The translations under genes and the position numbers were made by a program. From Albugo candida (taxonomy: Eukaryota; Oomycota; Peronosporomycetes; Albuginales), in contig JBDOQK010000033.1 in the NCBI GenBank assembly GCA_040437565.1, positions 186,001-250,000 of the forward strand: a stretch of 64,000 nucleotides of DNA, written 5' to 3'. Positions 45,221-55,726 of the stretch are shown in pieces. Positions within the stretch are counted from its first letter, which is position 1. Each line of letters starts with the position of its first letter. Under the pieces are notes generated by a model. The model was not told the origin of the DNA. It saw only the letters and a list, made by a program, of their open reading frames with translations, and did no database searches.

Positions 45221-46116
45221 TTGATTGGTACACTGATGATTATGGTCAGAACGGGTCCGCCACTAGCTCTTCCTAACTAGCATTGCCAATATGAACTATT
45301 GGGATTTCTGTACGAACCGATGATGTATTTCTTCCCCATCTCAGTCGCGAACCAGCAAGTAATCTCGTCCATGATTGCCTCGATTCTAATACTACTATCC
45401 TGTCAACATCTCTGCTTAAACAACGAAGATTGATGATACATTGTAATCTAGGCACAACCAGGTGTGAAGCATTTGCAACAACCTCCTTACATTCCAAAGT
45501 GTCGAAATTCCAAACTTTCATTCATGGTTGAATGTCGGGTCCCATTGTACTATTATGTTCCTCTTTTACTACCAATCAACTGCAGCGGGCTGCGGCTCTT
45601 TCAACCACGTGGAAAAACGTATCAGCGGATACCAGTGACGAGTTTTCTTGATTGTGTCTCATTGCATTTTCTGGTACTACTCATAATATTTGTTGCATCG
45701 AAAAAATTGGTCGAAATTTGATCGTTGTACAGAATGTTCTCAATTCGTTTTGTCCATAGAAAACTCGCCGAGTCCATGGGATCATACACCTGGACGTGTA
45801 TCACACACATGACCGTGACATACAGCTTTCAGCGGAAGGAAAGGAGAGGCCCCACTAGTGAAGTCAACAACTTTATTGTTGAAGCCTCTCACCAGCAATA
45901 CCGTGCCATTCAATACACCCGACGAAAACCACTGAGAGTATTTGCGCTACTGTGTCGTTTCTGTGTAAGGCGATCAGTAAGAACACGCGCAGAAACCCTG
46001 TCTGAATTTATTAACTCTTCAACGCGCTACTTTGCGGAATGGACAGATTTCAGTATACACCCCATTCGATCCAAAAAGTATAGTATACAACAAGTATTCC
46101 GAAAAGAAGGGCTAAG
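45221..46116. other. Intergenic stretch with unassigned ORFs on both strands
   Basis: A minus-strand run at 45622-45830 (including VQVYDPMDSASFLWTKRIEN) and another at 45273-45521 look protein-like and could be exons of one small gene, but I could not join them or name a family. A + strand ORF at 45725-46126 overlaps them antisense and runs into the transporter start. At most one of these is real. Confidence 0.3.
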
Positions 46117-47677
46117 ATGCCCCTAGATAACGTCGAAGATGCTTTAGACGACATGGATTCAGATCGCCCGATATCATTCGTCCGTCAAGCTTCACTGGAG
46201 ATAATGACGAGTATACGCCACCAACTCAGTTGTGAGCCTGTTTCAATGGGCGAATATATCCAAAGTCCTCAGGAACAGTTTTCTTCTGACCAAAGTCCTT
46301 TCGACAAAAATGACATGCAAAAAAATCACAGAAACGCAAATTCCATGAGAAATTTCACCGAACGTGATTGGTTACTCGACAAAAATGGACAAAGTGTATC
46401 TCAACCAGAGCCCGATAGCCTGCAGTCCGAGAAAATAAGCTCTAAAGCGAGTTTTCAGCAACGTGCAGGGACCAGTACTGTAATTGGATCAGTCTTCACA
46501 TTAACGAATACAATCCTCGGATCTGGAACCTTGACAGTGCCGTTCTCGATCGCATCCAGTGGCTGGTTACTGGGTAATATCGTCATGATTATCATCGCCT
46601 GTATCACACGCTACTCGGTCCATTTGTTGTTATTATCCAGCGATCTTGCGGGTCGAAAGACGGCACGAACGTATGAATCACTCGGACACTATACAATGGG
46701 AAGATTTGGTACGTTTCTAGCGGAATTTACATTCATTTTTGGTGGATTTGGCACTCTCGTCAGCTATATGATCTTCACAAGTGATTTGATCGCGAATGTG
46801 TTTGGCATCGCATCCGATCGGAAATGGCTGGTGAGTGTAACGTGCTTTCTGGTGGTTATCTTCCCGTTATCTATGTACAGAAAAATCGCAAAGCTTCGAG
46901 TTTCATCTTTAGCGGCTGTTATTTCGATCAGTTATGTCGTTCTATTTGTCTTTTGTGCATTCGTTTACAAACAATACAAGACCAACGGGACCAAAGAAGT
47001 GGATATCAGAGCAGTGATAATAGAGCCAGGATCCGTATACACCGTGACGCTTCTGATTGCCGCATTTGCATGCCACAATACCGCTCTTCCAGTGTACGAG
47101 GAACTGCGATCTCGGACTTTGAAACGTATGGATCGAGCGGTCTGTTATGCAACTTTGATCGCGTTTGTTTTGTACGAAATCATTGGGCTCTTTGGGTACC
47201 TCTTATTTGGCAGAGACACATTGGATAACATTTTACTCAATTTCTCAGCCGGTCACATCGATTACCATTGTCCGCAAATGCGAATTCCCATAGTAATTGG
47301 TCAAACGTGTATGGCTGTGGCTTTATTACTATCAGTTCCGGTCGCAATGTGGCCCTTTCGTTCGTGTCTTCTCAGCGTGTACTTGCGATGGCGAAATAAT
47401 GGACAGCAGACGCCGAGTCATAAAGCCACACGAACAGAATACGTTGTGGTCACAGTGTGCTCTCAAAGTTTGATTGTCTTTTGCTCGATTGTGGTTCCAT
47501 CGGTGAAGGTCGCATTGAGTATTGTGGGATCAGTATCTGGATCCCTATTGATTTTCATCATGCCGTCATTGTTCTTCTTGCTGCAGACATGCAATACGCT
47601 CAAAGAGGTCCAAAAACACTGGGGACCAGTAATGATGCTACTTACCGGAATTATGGTTGGTGCGTTGGGATTATCAT
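46117..47677 (+). CDS. Amino acid/auxin permease-family (SLC38/AVT-like) transporter, 3' end in an N gap
   Basis: Proton- or sodium-coupled amino acid transporter in the plasma or vacuolar membrane. About 520 residues are visible before the gap at 47678. Residues 1-120 are a hydrophilic, Ser/Gln-rich cytosolic tail. The first membrane helix carries the family signature GSVFTLTNTILGSGTLTVPF (about 124-143), matching the unwound N-x-x-x-G-x-G segment of AAAP carriers. Around ten hydrophobic helices follow, including FACHNTALPVYEEL in the middle, where AAAP members have a conserved F-x-C/H-x-P-x-Y-x-E-L. Single exon. The last helix (MLLTGIMVGALGLS) runs into the gap, so only about the final 20 residues are missing. 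The LarC gene converges from the other side of the same gap. Substrate is unknown. Confidence 0.85.
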
Positions 47678-47777
47678 NNNNNNNNNNNNNNNNNNNNNNN
47701 NNNNNNNNNNNNNNNNNNNNNNNNNNNNNNNNNNNNNNNNNNNNNNNNNNNNNNNNNNNNNNNNNNNNNNNNNNNNN
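47678..47777. other. Assembly gap (100 N) at the convergent ends of two genes
   Basis: The flanks do not repeat each other. The gap contains the 3' ends of both the amino-acid transporter (from the left) and the LarC-like gene (from the right). Confidence 0.95.
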
Positions 47778-49552
47778 TTGCAGTCTTCATATTCCGGGTA
47801 AATGTTTACAATCTTTCCGTTCCAGTAGCCCGTTTTAACGCGAGCAGAACGCTGAAGTGCATTTACACAGATTTCTGCGCGTCCGGCGATTACACGATCG
47901 AGTACATTCCTATACTCCTCACAATCAGTTTCTAGTACCTCGCATTAAAGTGTACCTGCGGATGCCCAATGTCGTTGTCTCTTGGAAGAGGATATTTTGC
48001 ATCAAATTCTCCATATTGGCGTGACACATTACGCTGCATTAGGACTCTATGAGGTATCCACACTATTTGCACGCAATATCCGCTCACCTCAATAGAATCC
48101 CCGGACGATTTTTCTTCATCTAACGAGATTGTGTCACTTTTCGTGCTTCGAAGTATCTGAAGTTGCTCACCTGAATATGCTGAGTCCACACATCCAGGGC
48201 TCCTTTCGACAGCAAGCGCTCCTGAACGTATCCCAATACTTGAGGATTCATATCGTCTAAATTGGCTTGAAGGACGCTAACAGTATCGCTGTTCTCATCG
48301 TTCTTTTCCATCGACAAAGTGGAACGATGGGAATGAGAGGGATGAAAGATGCTTGAAAATGAATCCAGGCGTCTACCGATGACCACACGAACGATATTTG
48401 GATGTAATGTAAAGTCTTTTGTGCCGGCACCGCAGCCCACGAGTTCGGGCACAAATGGTGGTGGCTGGCCATATGAAATGGCCAATGATTTCACAAGACT
48501 GATGCCTGTTGGTGTCACTAATTCCCCGTGTGCGCTGAAATGAATGTGAGTTTGAGGAGGAGTGAGAAAAGGAGGACTTACCCTTTGGGAGCCGGACACA
48601 CTGGAATCCCTTTAAGAAGCTGTAAGGTTGCGGGAGAAGGAATGGGCATCAAACCATGCATACAATGGACATGACCTGAGGAGTAAGGTAGATACGAAGC
48701 GTACACCTCGCGAATATCCATAAGCTCAAGTGCCAAGATCGTTCCGACGGTGTCGATGATGCTGTCGATTGCCCCAACTTCGTGAAAGTGAATCTAATCC
48801 AACTGTCAGAAGAATTTATGTGGAGTGCAGTGATGACAACCTGATCGGTTGTTGTCCCATGAACGCAAGCTTCTGCTTCCGCCAACAACTCGAACGTTTG
48901 AAGACTTTGGGCTTTTACCCAGTCAGAAAGATTACTTTTTTCCAAAATGGATTTGATATCGGACAAATTCCGTTCAGGACCATGATGATGGCTATGACTG
49001 TGTCTATTATCGTGATCAGTTGTAGAAGCAAGCTCACGAAGATGCGGCGCGTACGGTGGTGTTGGGTCTTCGATGTGTGTGATTCCATGGTGTTCATGTG
49101 GATGAGACTGCTCGACACCTTTATATGTCACTGGCGAAGTTGGTTCTTTGGCGATAGTACTTTGTATTCTGGTCTTTGCAGCTTCCACTCTATGCACGTT
49201 ATATCATCAGAACACACAACATCAATTACCTCGCGAGAAAATACCTGTTTTCTGGTTTTCCTGGACCGACTACGGCTGGAAGAAGCGGATGTTTGGACAC
49301 GACGCTTACCTTTGTTGAGTAGATCTTCCCTGATCCTCGCCAAACTTTTGCCACGTGAACTTCCCACTCGCCTTCAAGTTCCAAGAGACTTTGCAGTCCA
49401 TCTCGAAGCTTTTCGATTGGCGCTCCCTGGAAAGTAGAGAAGGTAAAACAGAAACTGCTTGAATCCTTTTGATTGAATCCTACAGCGTCAATCAACGCGC
49501 CCAGCAGCATATCGCCGGCAACCCCAGCAGAACAATCCAGATAAGCGAGCAT
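47778..49552 (-). CDS. larC: LarC-like nickel insertion protein (nickel-pincer cofactor maturation), multi-exon
   Basis: LarC inserts nickel into the pyridinium-bis-thiocarboxylate cofactor, using CTP, in bacteria. Exon 1 (49552-49484) starts [20 protein letters not shown], the hallmark LarC N terminus. Exon 2 is 49426-49310. The next block (~49180-48830) holds a His-rich linker (SHPHEHH and HSHSHHH) and [20 protein letters not shown]. After a short intron comes [19 protein letters not shown], then [20 protein letters not shown], then across another intron [15 protein letters not shown], then [16 protein letters not shown]. The C-terminal part ([10 protein letters not shown] and, near 47780-47830, [13 protein letters not shown]) runs into the gap. 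Several introns of 41-57 nt are clear; the joins near 49180-49310 and 47940-48090 are not resolved. Spliceosomal introns show that it is a resident nuclear gene, not bacterial contamination. No lactate racemase or LarB/LarE gene is in the window. Confidence 0.85.
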
Positions 49553-49815
49553 GAACCTTGTCGTACGTTAATCCGCCAATCAAGTAAGCGAATTACCCAT
49601 ATTTGATTATTTTGGCCAATCACTTGCTTCAATTATTAGGATGCGCTGCGTCTCAACACATGTCTTTGCTTGAAGCGCTCCTCTCAATCGCTTTGATCAA
49701 TAATCTGCAACTATGACGATTCCAGCACTTTCCGTGATCTACATAGCCTATTTTGGAGTTGTTTGGAACATAAAAAAAGCTCATTATCGCAACATTAAAA
49801 TTCTTTCTCGTAAAC

Positions 49816-52396
49816 TCATAAGTCTCGCCGTATTGGGGGAGACAGCTCAACCACGGGATATTCGCTGATGTTATTGGAAACAGCATTATCTGATGGTTTT
49901 TCTCCGCTTTTAGATCCTACTTTAAACACCTGAAATGCCGATTTCTTCACCGGGCCATTCATGAAGGCTAAGAGCTCATCACTCATATAATATGCCCGGG
50001 TGTCTTTGTTCATCTCGCAGTCTTTGCAAAAGCACATCAATATGGTATCGACCCCCGTTCCATAAACGTCCAGGAAAAATGAACCTACTGCAAAGCTCAA
50101 AAGCCCGGTCAACTACCGGATGTTCAGTTAATGCATGTTCAAATTCTCATTGTGCTTGGCTAAACATACCAGCATGGGGAAGATCGGACTTGATACTTCG
50201 TTTAGGTCACCGAGGAAAAATGTCGGCATGTGAGATGGAGGATTTCGGATCAGCAAAAACATGCAAAAAGTCGATACCGATGCAATGAAAAGCTTTCCAA
50301 GGAACAGAAGAAATTTGGAAATGATACCTACGGTTGCTATCCGCGCAGCATTTGCGAATAAAAGTGAGAAGGATTCTCTCAACGCAGAGGTCAAGTTGCT
50401 CCCTTTCATGGCCACCACGATATACGCATTCCTACATAGTTTTGTTCAGCTTCGACGTGAAGTCACAAAGACAGACAACATACCTATTGAGAAACTTGAG
50501 GCATTTCTCGAAGCACCAGAGAAAGCATTGGACACATCGAATGACCACACGGATGATCGCATTGGTTTCTTGTAGACTCTTGGTCTTTCGATCAAGATAC
50601 TCCAAAGCTATTCGCACCATTTGAACGATCGCTATAATCAAACTACCGAAAGCCATTGTGCCGAAATGATAACGGAACGTTCGCCACATGGACCGGCCAA
50701 CTGACAGTGAACGTACTCCAGACTTGTTAAGAGTCCAATAATACTCACAGAATGCCCCGGCAATTGTTGTGGTCGCAAAGGCAGATATGAGCTCATTGGT
50801 CCACAACAACCCAAAAAGATGGTAAACGACTAAATAGTTCAGAATCTGATCGTCTTTGATCTCATTAATCACTCCCAATGTCGCATTGGTCGCATTATTA
50901 TCCGCGTGTAAAATCTCGGTGGCGGTAGTGGCAACGTCCGAGACAGTGATGCTGGCTGAAGTCGCAATGTAGGCGGCAGCCACAACCCAATAGGCAAATA
51001 GACCGATTGTAAAGACTGTCGGAATAATTGGATACAACACGATAACTGGAAAGCGTCTAACAGCCTTAGAAGCCTCACGGATAATTCCAATCGCTATACG
51101 AATACGGCCACACATAAATATCAACAGACATAGCATCATGACGTCTATGGCAATCATAACGTAACACGAGATGGCCCAATACCCGATCGTGTCCCTGGAA
51201 GCCTGGTAACCCGTTCTATCCATATATCCGGATGCAGTAGTCCAAGCATCATGAACCGCATCGGAAGACATGCCGTACTTTTCAATCGCGGCATTCAGTT
51301 GCTGCGAGCCAAGCAAATCGCCTTGGTATGCGGTGAGAAATGTGAGCGCGAGAAGCATTAGAATGACCAATACGACGACCAGCCATACGAATAAAGAAGC
51401 AAAGAAACGGAGCAAGATAAGCCACAAAAATCCCAAAAGAAAGGCTAATAGCCCACCACAAAGCAAAATCGGTATAGCGGCTTTTTGTATGTCACCGATC
51501 CAATGTGCCACTCGATTCCATTTTTCGAGTAAGAGTTCCAGAATCGTGTCCTCTTCCATTGCATCGTCTCGGATTTCTTCACGCTTCGTTTCAATACTCG
51601 TACAATTCGGACGTAATGAGCGAGCAAAGTCTTTACAGTTGGACGGTGGACATTGTCGAAATGGATTGGATGTAATGTTTCGACCGCATGTCATTGTGGT
51701 GTTTGAATGATTCTCTTGGTATTCAATCTCTTGAGGAGAGCAGTCGTCTGTGCACCGAATGTACTGGTTGATAGTTACTTTGTTTAGTGGCACACAGCGG
51801 AACAACGCGTTCGTCGTATTGAAAGAAACTTTCCACGGGCTTCCCCCACGTACGTCTTCACCCGATGCACTCGATAGATTGTTGATTGGATCCGGGTGCA
51901 GCGTGTAGTTGGTGTACGCGTGGACGTACTGGGTGGAGCCATTTCGCACTGGACAACTACGAACACAAACGCCATACAACTTTCGGAGGTTGAGCGATGT
52001 GGAAGACTGCATCGCCAGGTCTTTTGTGAGCCGAGGGTACATCAGATATTTGTAATCGGTAAGGTCATATGGAGGAATATGTGTCGAGTTCTCTGGATGA
52101 TACGTACCGCACGTGCGTCCGAGCCAATCGCTTCCGTACATCAATCGCTTGGGATCGCCTTTTGTATACCCAATCGCGGCGATAATTATCATTCCGATCC
52201 AAAAAAGAAAAAAGAATACGAGGAAGAATACATCGGTACATTTTCGTTTATGAACACGAAAAGGATTATTCTCATTTCCATTTTCAATGTCTCTATCCGA
52301 AGTTGGTTTAGAGCATGGGACACAAGTGGTCATAGTTGGAAGCGAGTGAACAGACGAACGGAAATTCTGAGAGGACCTTTGAAAATATAAAGACAC
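49816..52396 (-). CDS. Choline transporter-like protein (CTL/SLC44), three exons
   Basis: Multi-pass carrier of choline or related solutes in the plasma membrane or organelles. Exons 52396-50484, 50431-50170 and 50112-49816 join in phase over introns of 52 and 57 nt; 823 residues. A short cytosolic N terminus is followed by the first helix (VFFLVFFFLFWIGMIIIAAI), then GDPKRLMYGSDWLGRTCG, a typical CTL start of the large extracellular loop. That loop is Cys-rich with many N-x-S/T sites. About nine further helices follow. The family hallmarks near the C terminus are all present: FLNRNAYIVVAMKGSNLTSA across the first splice, then FFLDVYGTGVDTILMCFCKD, then YYMSDELLAFM. The first intron lies within the FLNR|NAYI motif. 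The VIT iron-transporter gene lies upstream on the same strand, 336 bp away. Confidence 0.9.
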
Positions 52397-52732
52397 ATTG
52401 AGAGGACACTTTTGCGTGGGGCAATTGTATCAATAGAAATGGATTAAGATCACAAAGAGATTCAAATGAATTGGATAGTGGGCAGTCGAAGAGTGAGCTC
52501 ATCAGGTCCGAGATCGAAGAAGGATCGCCATGTATCTGTGGCCCTTTATCAGTGACCTTTCAAGATCGCTTAATAGTATTCAAGAGGTGCGATATCCAGG
52601 CTTGCAGTCGGTTGGGTTGAGAACAGAGCAACGTTAATTACAGGATATTAGTATTTGCAGTATATGGAATGACGCGAATTAAGGAAAAAATGGCTAGATG
52701 TATTCATTGTCATGTGATATTGTATGGGAATC
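52397..52732. promoter_or_regulatory. Intergenic stretch between the VIT and CTL genes
   Basis: 336 bp between two genes on the minus strand: 3' flank of the iron transporter and promoter of the CTL gene. I see no ORF, repeat or RNA gene in it. Confidence 0.35.
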
Positions 52733-53740
52733 TCATCCAACGTCAGAAATACCAGTAAGCTGTAGCAAGTATCCGATCAGCCAGCCACAGCCTGCAGCTA
52801 CACTACCATTAAACGCCATGGAAGCGCCAGATTTCCACCAATTTTGTCCCACAAAATTACCTTTCACAGCACCCAAAACGAATAACGTGACAACTGTCAG
52901 CACACAGGAGCCATATAAAGCGACTTGAGAGCCCATACGAAGACCAGGAATCAAATTCACCAAATACGAAAGCAAAGGAATGATTCCGAATCCCATAAAT
53001 GACAGAAAGGTGATCACACCACCCGTCAAAGTCGAATCCTCATCATCGAGCGGCATCAAATTCAGCTCTTCGACCATCATTATATCGATAAACGCTTGCT
53101 TATACTTTGCAAGTGTTTTCACCACAAGTCTGGCGTCTTCTGTGGAGATCCCTTTTTTCTCGTAAAGTGCAATCATTTCCTCCATCTCCCCTTCCGGGTA
53201 GTTCTCAAATTCCCATTCTTCACGCTGACGCTCATGTCGCACTAATTGTGCTTCAGCCTGTGAGCTGAGCATGTCCCCAAGACCCATCGACAGCCCATCA
53301 GCGACCAAATGGGCCAGTCCAATGATCAGAATGACGATTTCCGGAAGACCAGAGCCTGCGACCGAAGTCACTGTTGCAAAAGTTGTGATGATACCATCGA
53401 GACCACCGTATACCGCACTCTTGATGAACCCACCGCCTTGTAAATGATTCTCTAAGGCATGTGGACTTTTTTCATCCAATGAGACCATTGCAGTGGAAAT
53501 CTCGCCTCGATTTTTCAATTGATGTAATTGACGAGAAGCCATTGCGTCCTGGTTTATATGTGCATCACGTACCTGACGCTGATAGTCGCCAGTGATATGA
53601 GAGTGTTTACCGCTTCCATAGTCGGGAAATGAAGAAGCAGACGCGGATATACTGGTGGAAGACGCGCTCGTACCGGATGTCTCCATTGGACTCGCGAATG
53701 TGTCTGTCGGAGAAGACTGTTTTCCTTTTTTCCTATCCAT
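52733..53740 (-). CDS. Vacuolar iron transporter family protein (VIT1/CCC1-like)
   Basis: H+-coupled Fe2+/Mn2+ carrier that loads vacuoles; single exon, 335 residues. The N-terminal ~100 residues are Ser-rich and cytosolic. The first helix carries KSAVYGGLDGIITTFATVTS, matching the VIT signature around the metal-carrying Asp. Helix 2 has HLVADGLSMGLGDMLSSQAE, also hallmark. The cytosolic metal-binding domain follows, rich in Glu (EWEFENYPEGEMEEMIALYEKK), then ELNLMPLDDEDS. Three C-terminal helices complete the five-helix fold. The start is 161 bp from the divergent sideroflexin start. Confidence 0.92.
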   Translation of the reverse strand: MDRKKGKQSSPTDTFASPMETSGTSASSTSISASASSFPDYGSGKHSHITGDYQRQVRDAHINQDAMASRQLHQLKNRGEISTAMVSLDEKSPHALENHLQGGGFIKSAVYGGLDGIITTFATVTSVAGSGLPEIVILIIGLAHLVADGLSMGLGDMLSSQAEAQLVRHERQREEWEFENYPEGEMEEMIALYEKKGISTEDARLVVKTLAKYKQAFIDIMMVEELNLMPLDDEDSTLTGGVITFLSFMGFGIIPLLSYLVNLIPGLRMGSQVALYGSCVLTVVTLFVLGAVKGNFVGQNWWKSGASMAFNGSVAAGCGWLIGYLLQLTGISDVG

Positions 53741-53901
53741 TTTTAAATTAAGCGCTCCGGAAGGCTTCCAACATCCAAAGGATTCTAAAGGATCCGTTGG
53801 TGCGTCCTTTATGCAAAGTACGGTGCTTTGTTTAGCACTTTAATGAAGTGGTACACACTATATCAACCTGGTTCAATCACTGGACAGCAAGCGGCGTGTC
53901 G
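53741..53901. promoter_or_regulatory. Compact bidirectional promoter, VIT iron transporter and sideroflexin
   Basis: 161 bp separate the two divergent start codons. It includes two GGAT-type words (AAGGATTCTAAAGGATCC near 53776-53793). Shared control by iron or redox state is an inference from the functions of the two genes. Confidence 0.45.
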
Positions 53902-54947
53902 ATGGGAACTTTGCGCGTCAATCTCGATGAGCCACGCTGGGATCAACGGACAATAATCGGCCGTGCAAAGCACTTTTTCGCTATCACCAATCCCCTCAAT
54001 ATTCTGGCCACAGACAAAGAATTACAAGCAGCTAAAACACTTGTGGATCAATATCGACGAGGAGAAATCCCAGATGATCTTTCGAAAGACGCACTATGGA
54101 AAGCAAAGCATCTTGTTGATAGTGCGTACCATCCAGATACTGGTGAAAAGAATTTTCTCATTGGAAGAATGAGCTTTCAAGTTCCCGGAAATATGATCAT
54201 TACCGGTTGTATGATGACCTTTTACCGGTCCACTCCATCAGTTATCTTCTGGCAGGTTATACGTTCACACAATATATTATCTATTAGAGGTATTGCTAAC
54301 ACTTAATTTCCAATTGTCATTTTCGATAGTTTATGAATCAAACGTTCAATAGCGTGGTCAATTATACGAATCGGAACGCCAGCATTGGCGTCACCACTCC
54401 GCAACTCGCGCAAGCGTATGTAGCAGCCAGCACGGCGTCCGTAGTGACGGCAGTCGGACTCAATAAAATTATCGCGAAAACACCAAAATTGAGCAGCGGA
54501 TTTATCGGTCGATTAGTGCCATTGGTCGCCGTTGCTGCTGCCAATTGTGTCAATATTCCGCTTATGAGACAACGGGAAGTAGTCGAAGGTATCAATGTCG
54601 AGCTATCCAACGGCGAAATAATCGGAAAATCGAAAATTGCAGCGAAAAAAGCTTTGGCGCAAGTGATTCCTTCCCGTATTCTAATGGCAGCTCCAAGCAT
54701 GATCCTCCCCGCGCTCGTTATGACTCGAGTGGAACACAAACCATTCCTCTCACGTCATCCAATGCTCAAAGCTCCCATCACTGTCGCATTAACGGGTCTC
54801 TGTTTAGTCTTCTCAACGCCAATATGCTGTGCGTTGTTTCCTCAACGCAGCTCGTTACCCGTCAAGTCGCTGGAACCTTCTCTTCAAGAAATCATCCATC
54901 CATACGACTCTGCGCCTCACCACGTGTACTACAACAAGGGATTATAG
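53902..54947 (+). CDS. Sideroflexin (mitochondrial inner-membrane carrier), two exons
   Basis: Sideroflexins carry serine and related solutes across the inner mitochondrial membrane and influence iron-sulfur and haem metabolism. Exons 53902-54255 and 54330-54947 join in phase across a 74-nt intron; 323 residues, the usual length. The start is the first in-frame ATG (MGTLRVNLDEPRWDQRTIIG); PRWDQ.T..GR is the conserved N terminus. Later motifs include the HPDTGEK block and NPLNIL in exon 1. Exon 2 has QTFNSVVNYTNRNAS, ANCVNIPLMRQREVVEGI and a C-terminal FSTPICCALFPQRSSL, all hallmark segments. Four to five hydrophobic helices are visible. The frame is open for 54 nt upstream of the chosen ATG but contains no other ATG. 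Confidence 0.92.
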
Positions 54948-55024
54948 CGCCCATCGACTTAATTCAATACACTAAACCGTCTCGTTCCAAATCTCAAAAT
55001 TAGCAATTCCAAAGGCGTTTCACC

Positions 55025-55726
55025 GAAACGCTCGACATTGCACGCGTTCTTTCATCGTTTCCCACTCAAGAATCCATGCATGATCCGGTGTATTTCACAT
55101 GGCAGATGTGCGCGCTTCTATGCTCGATCCTTTCGGGTGCACTGATGCTCTTTTTCTACGTGCGATATCCTCGAACACGATGTCATCCAGGACCCGTTCT
55201 CATGTGCATTTTCCTCAGTACGACACTCGCCAACATTGCTCGTGTCATTCTCTTCACCGCATCCACCGGAATCACACACAAAAGACTCGCAACGATCAGT
55301 CAAGTCGCCATCAGCGCAATGACAANNNNNNNNNNNNNNNNNNNNNNNNNNNNNNNNNNNNNNNNNNNNNNNNNNNNNNNNNNNNNNNNNNNNNNNNNNN
55401 NNNNNNNNNNNNNNNNNNNNNNNNNGAAACGCTCGACATTGCACGCGTTCTTTCATCGTTTCCCACTCAAGAATTCATGCATGATCCGGTGTATTTCACA
55501 TGGCAGATGTGCGCGCTTCTATGCTCGATCCTTTCGGGTACACTGATGCTCTTTTTCTACGTGCGATATCCTCGAACACGATGTCATCCAGGACCCGTTC
55601 TCATGTGCATTTTCCTCAGTACGACACTCGCCAACATTGCTCGTGTCATTCTCTTCACCGCATCCACCGGAATCACACACAAAAGACTCGCAACGATCAG
55701 TCAAGTCGCCATCAGCGCAATGACAA
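55025..55726. repeat. Redundant contig ends around an N gap: 301-bp unit with two mismatches
   Basis: Bases 55025-55325 and 55426-55726 correspond across the N gap 55326-55425. Two single-base differences were seen: AATCCATGC against AATTCATGC, and GGGTGCACT against GGGTACACT. The first falls just before the start codon and the second is silent in the reading frame. The copies are probably two haplotypes of the same locus at an unmerged contig overlap. Confidence 0.88.

Noticed and set aside
45273-46126. Overlapping ORFs on both strands as a real gene
   Set aside because: No family motif, no joins that satisfy splice sites and frame, and the strands contradict each other; kept only as an unassigned stretch.
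47778-47935. Continuation of the amino-acid transporter on the + strand after the gap
   Set aside because: The + frame lacks membrane helices, while the minus strand encodes the conserved LarC end ([13 protein letters not shown]).
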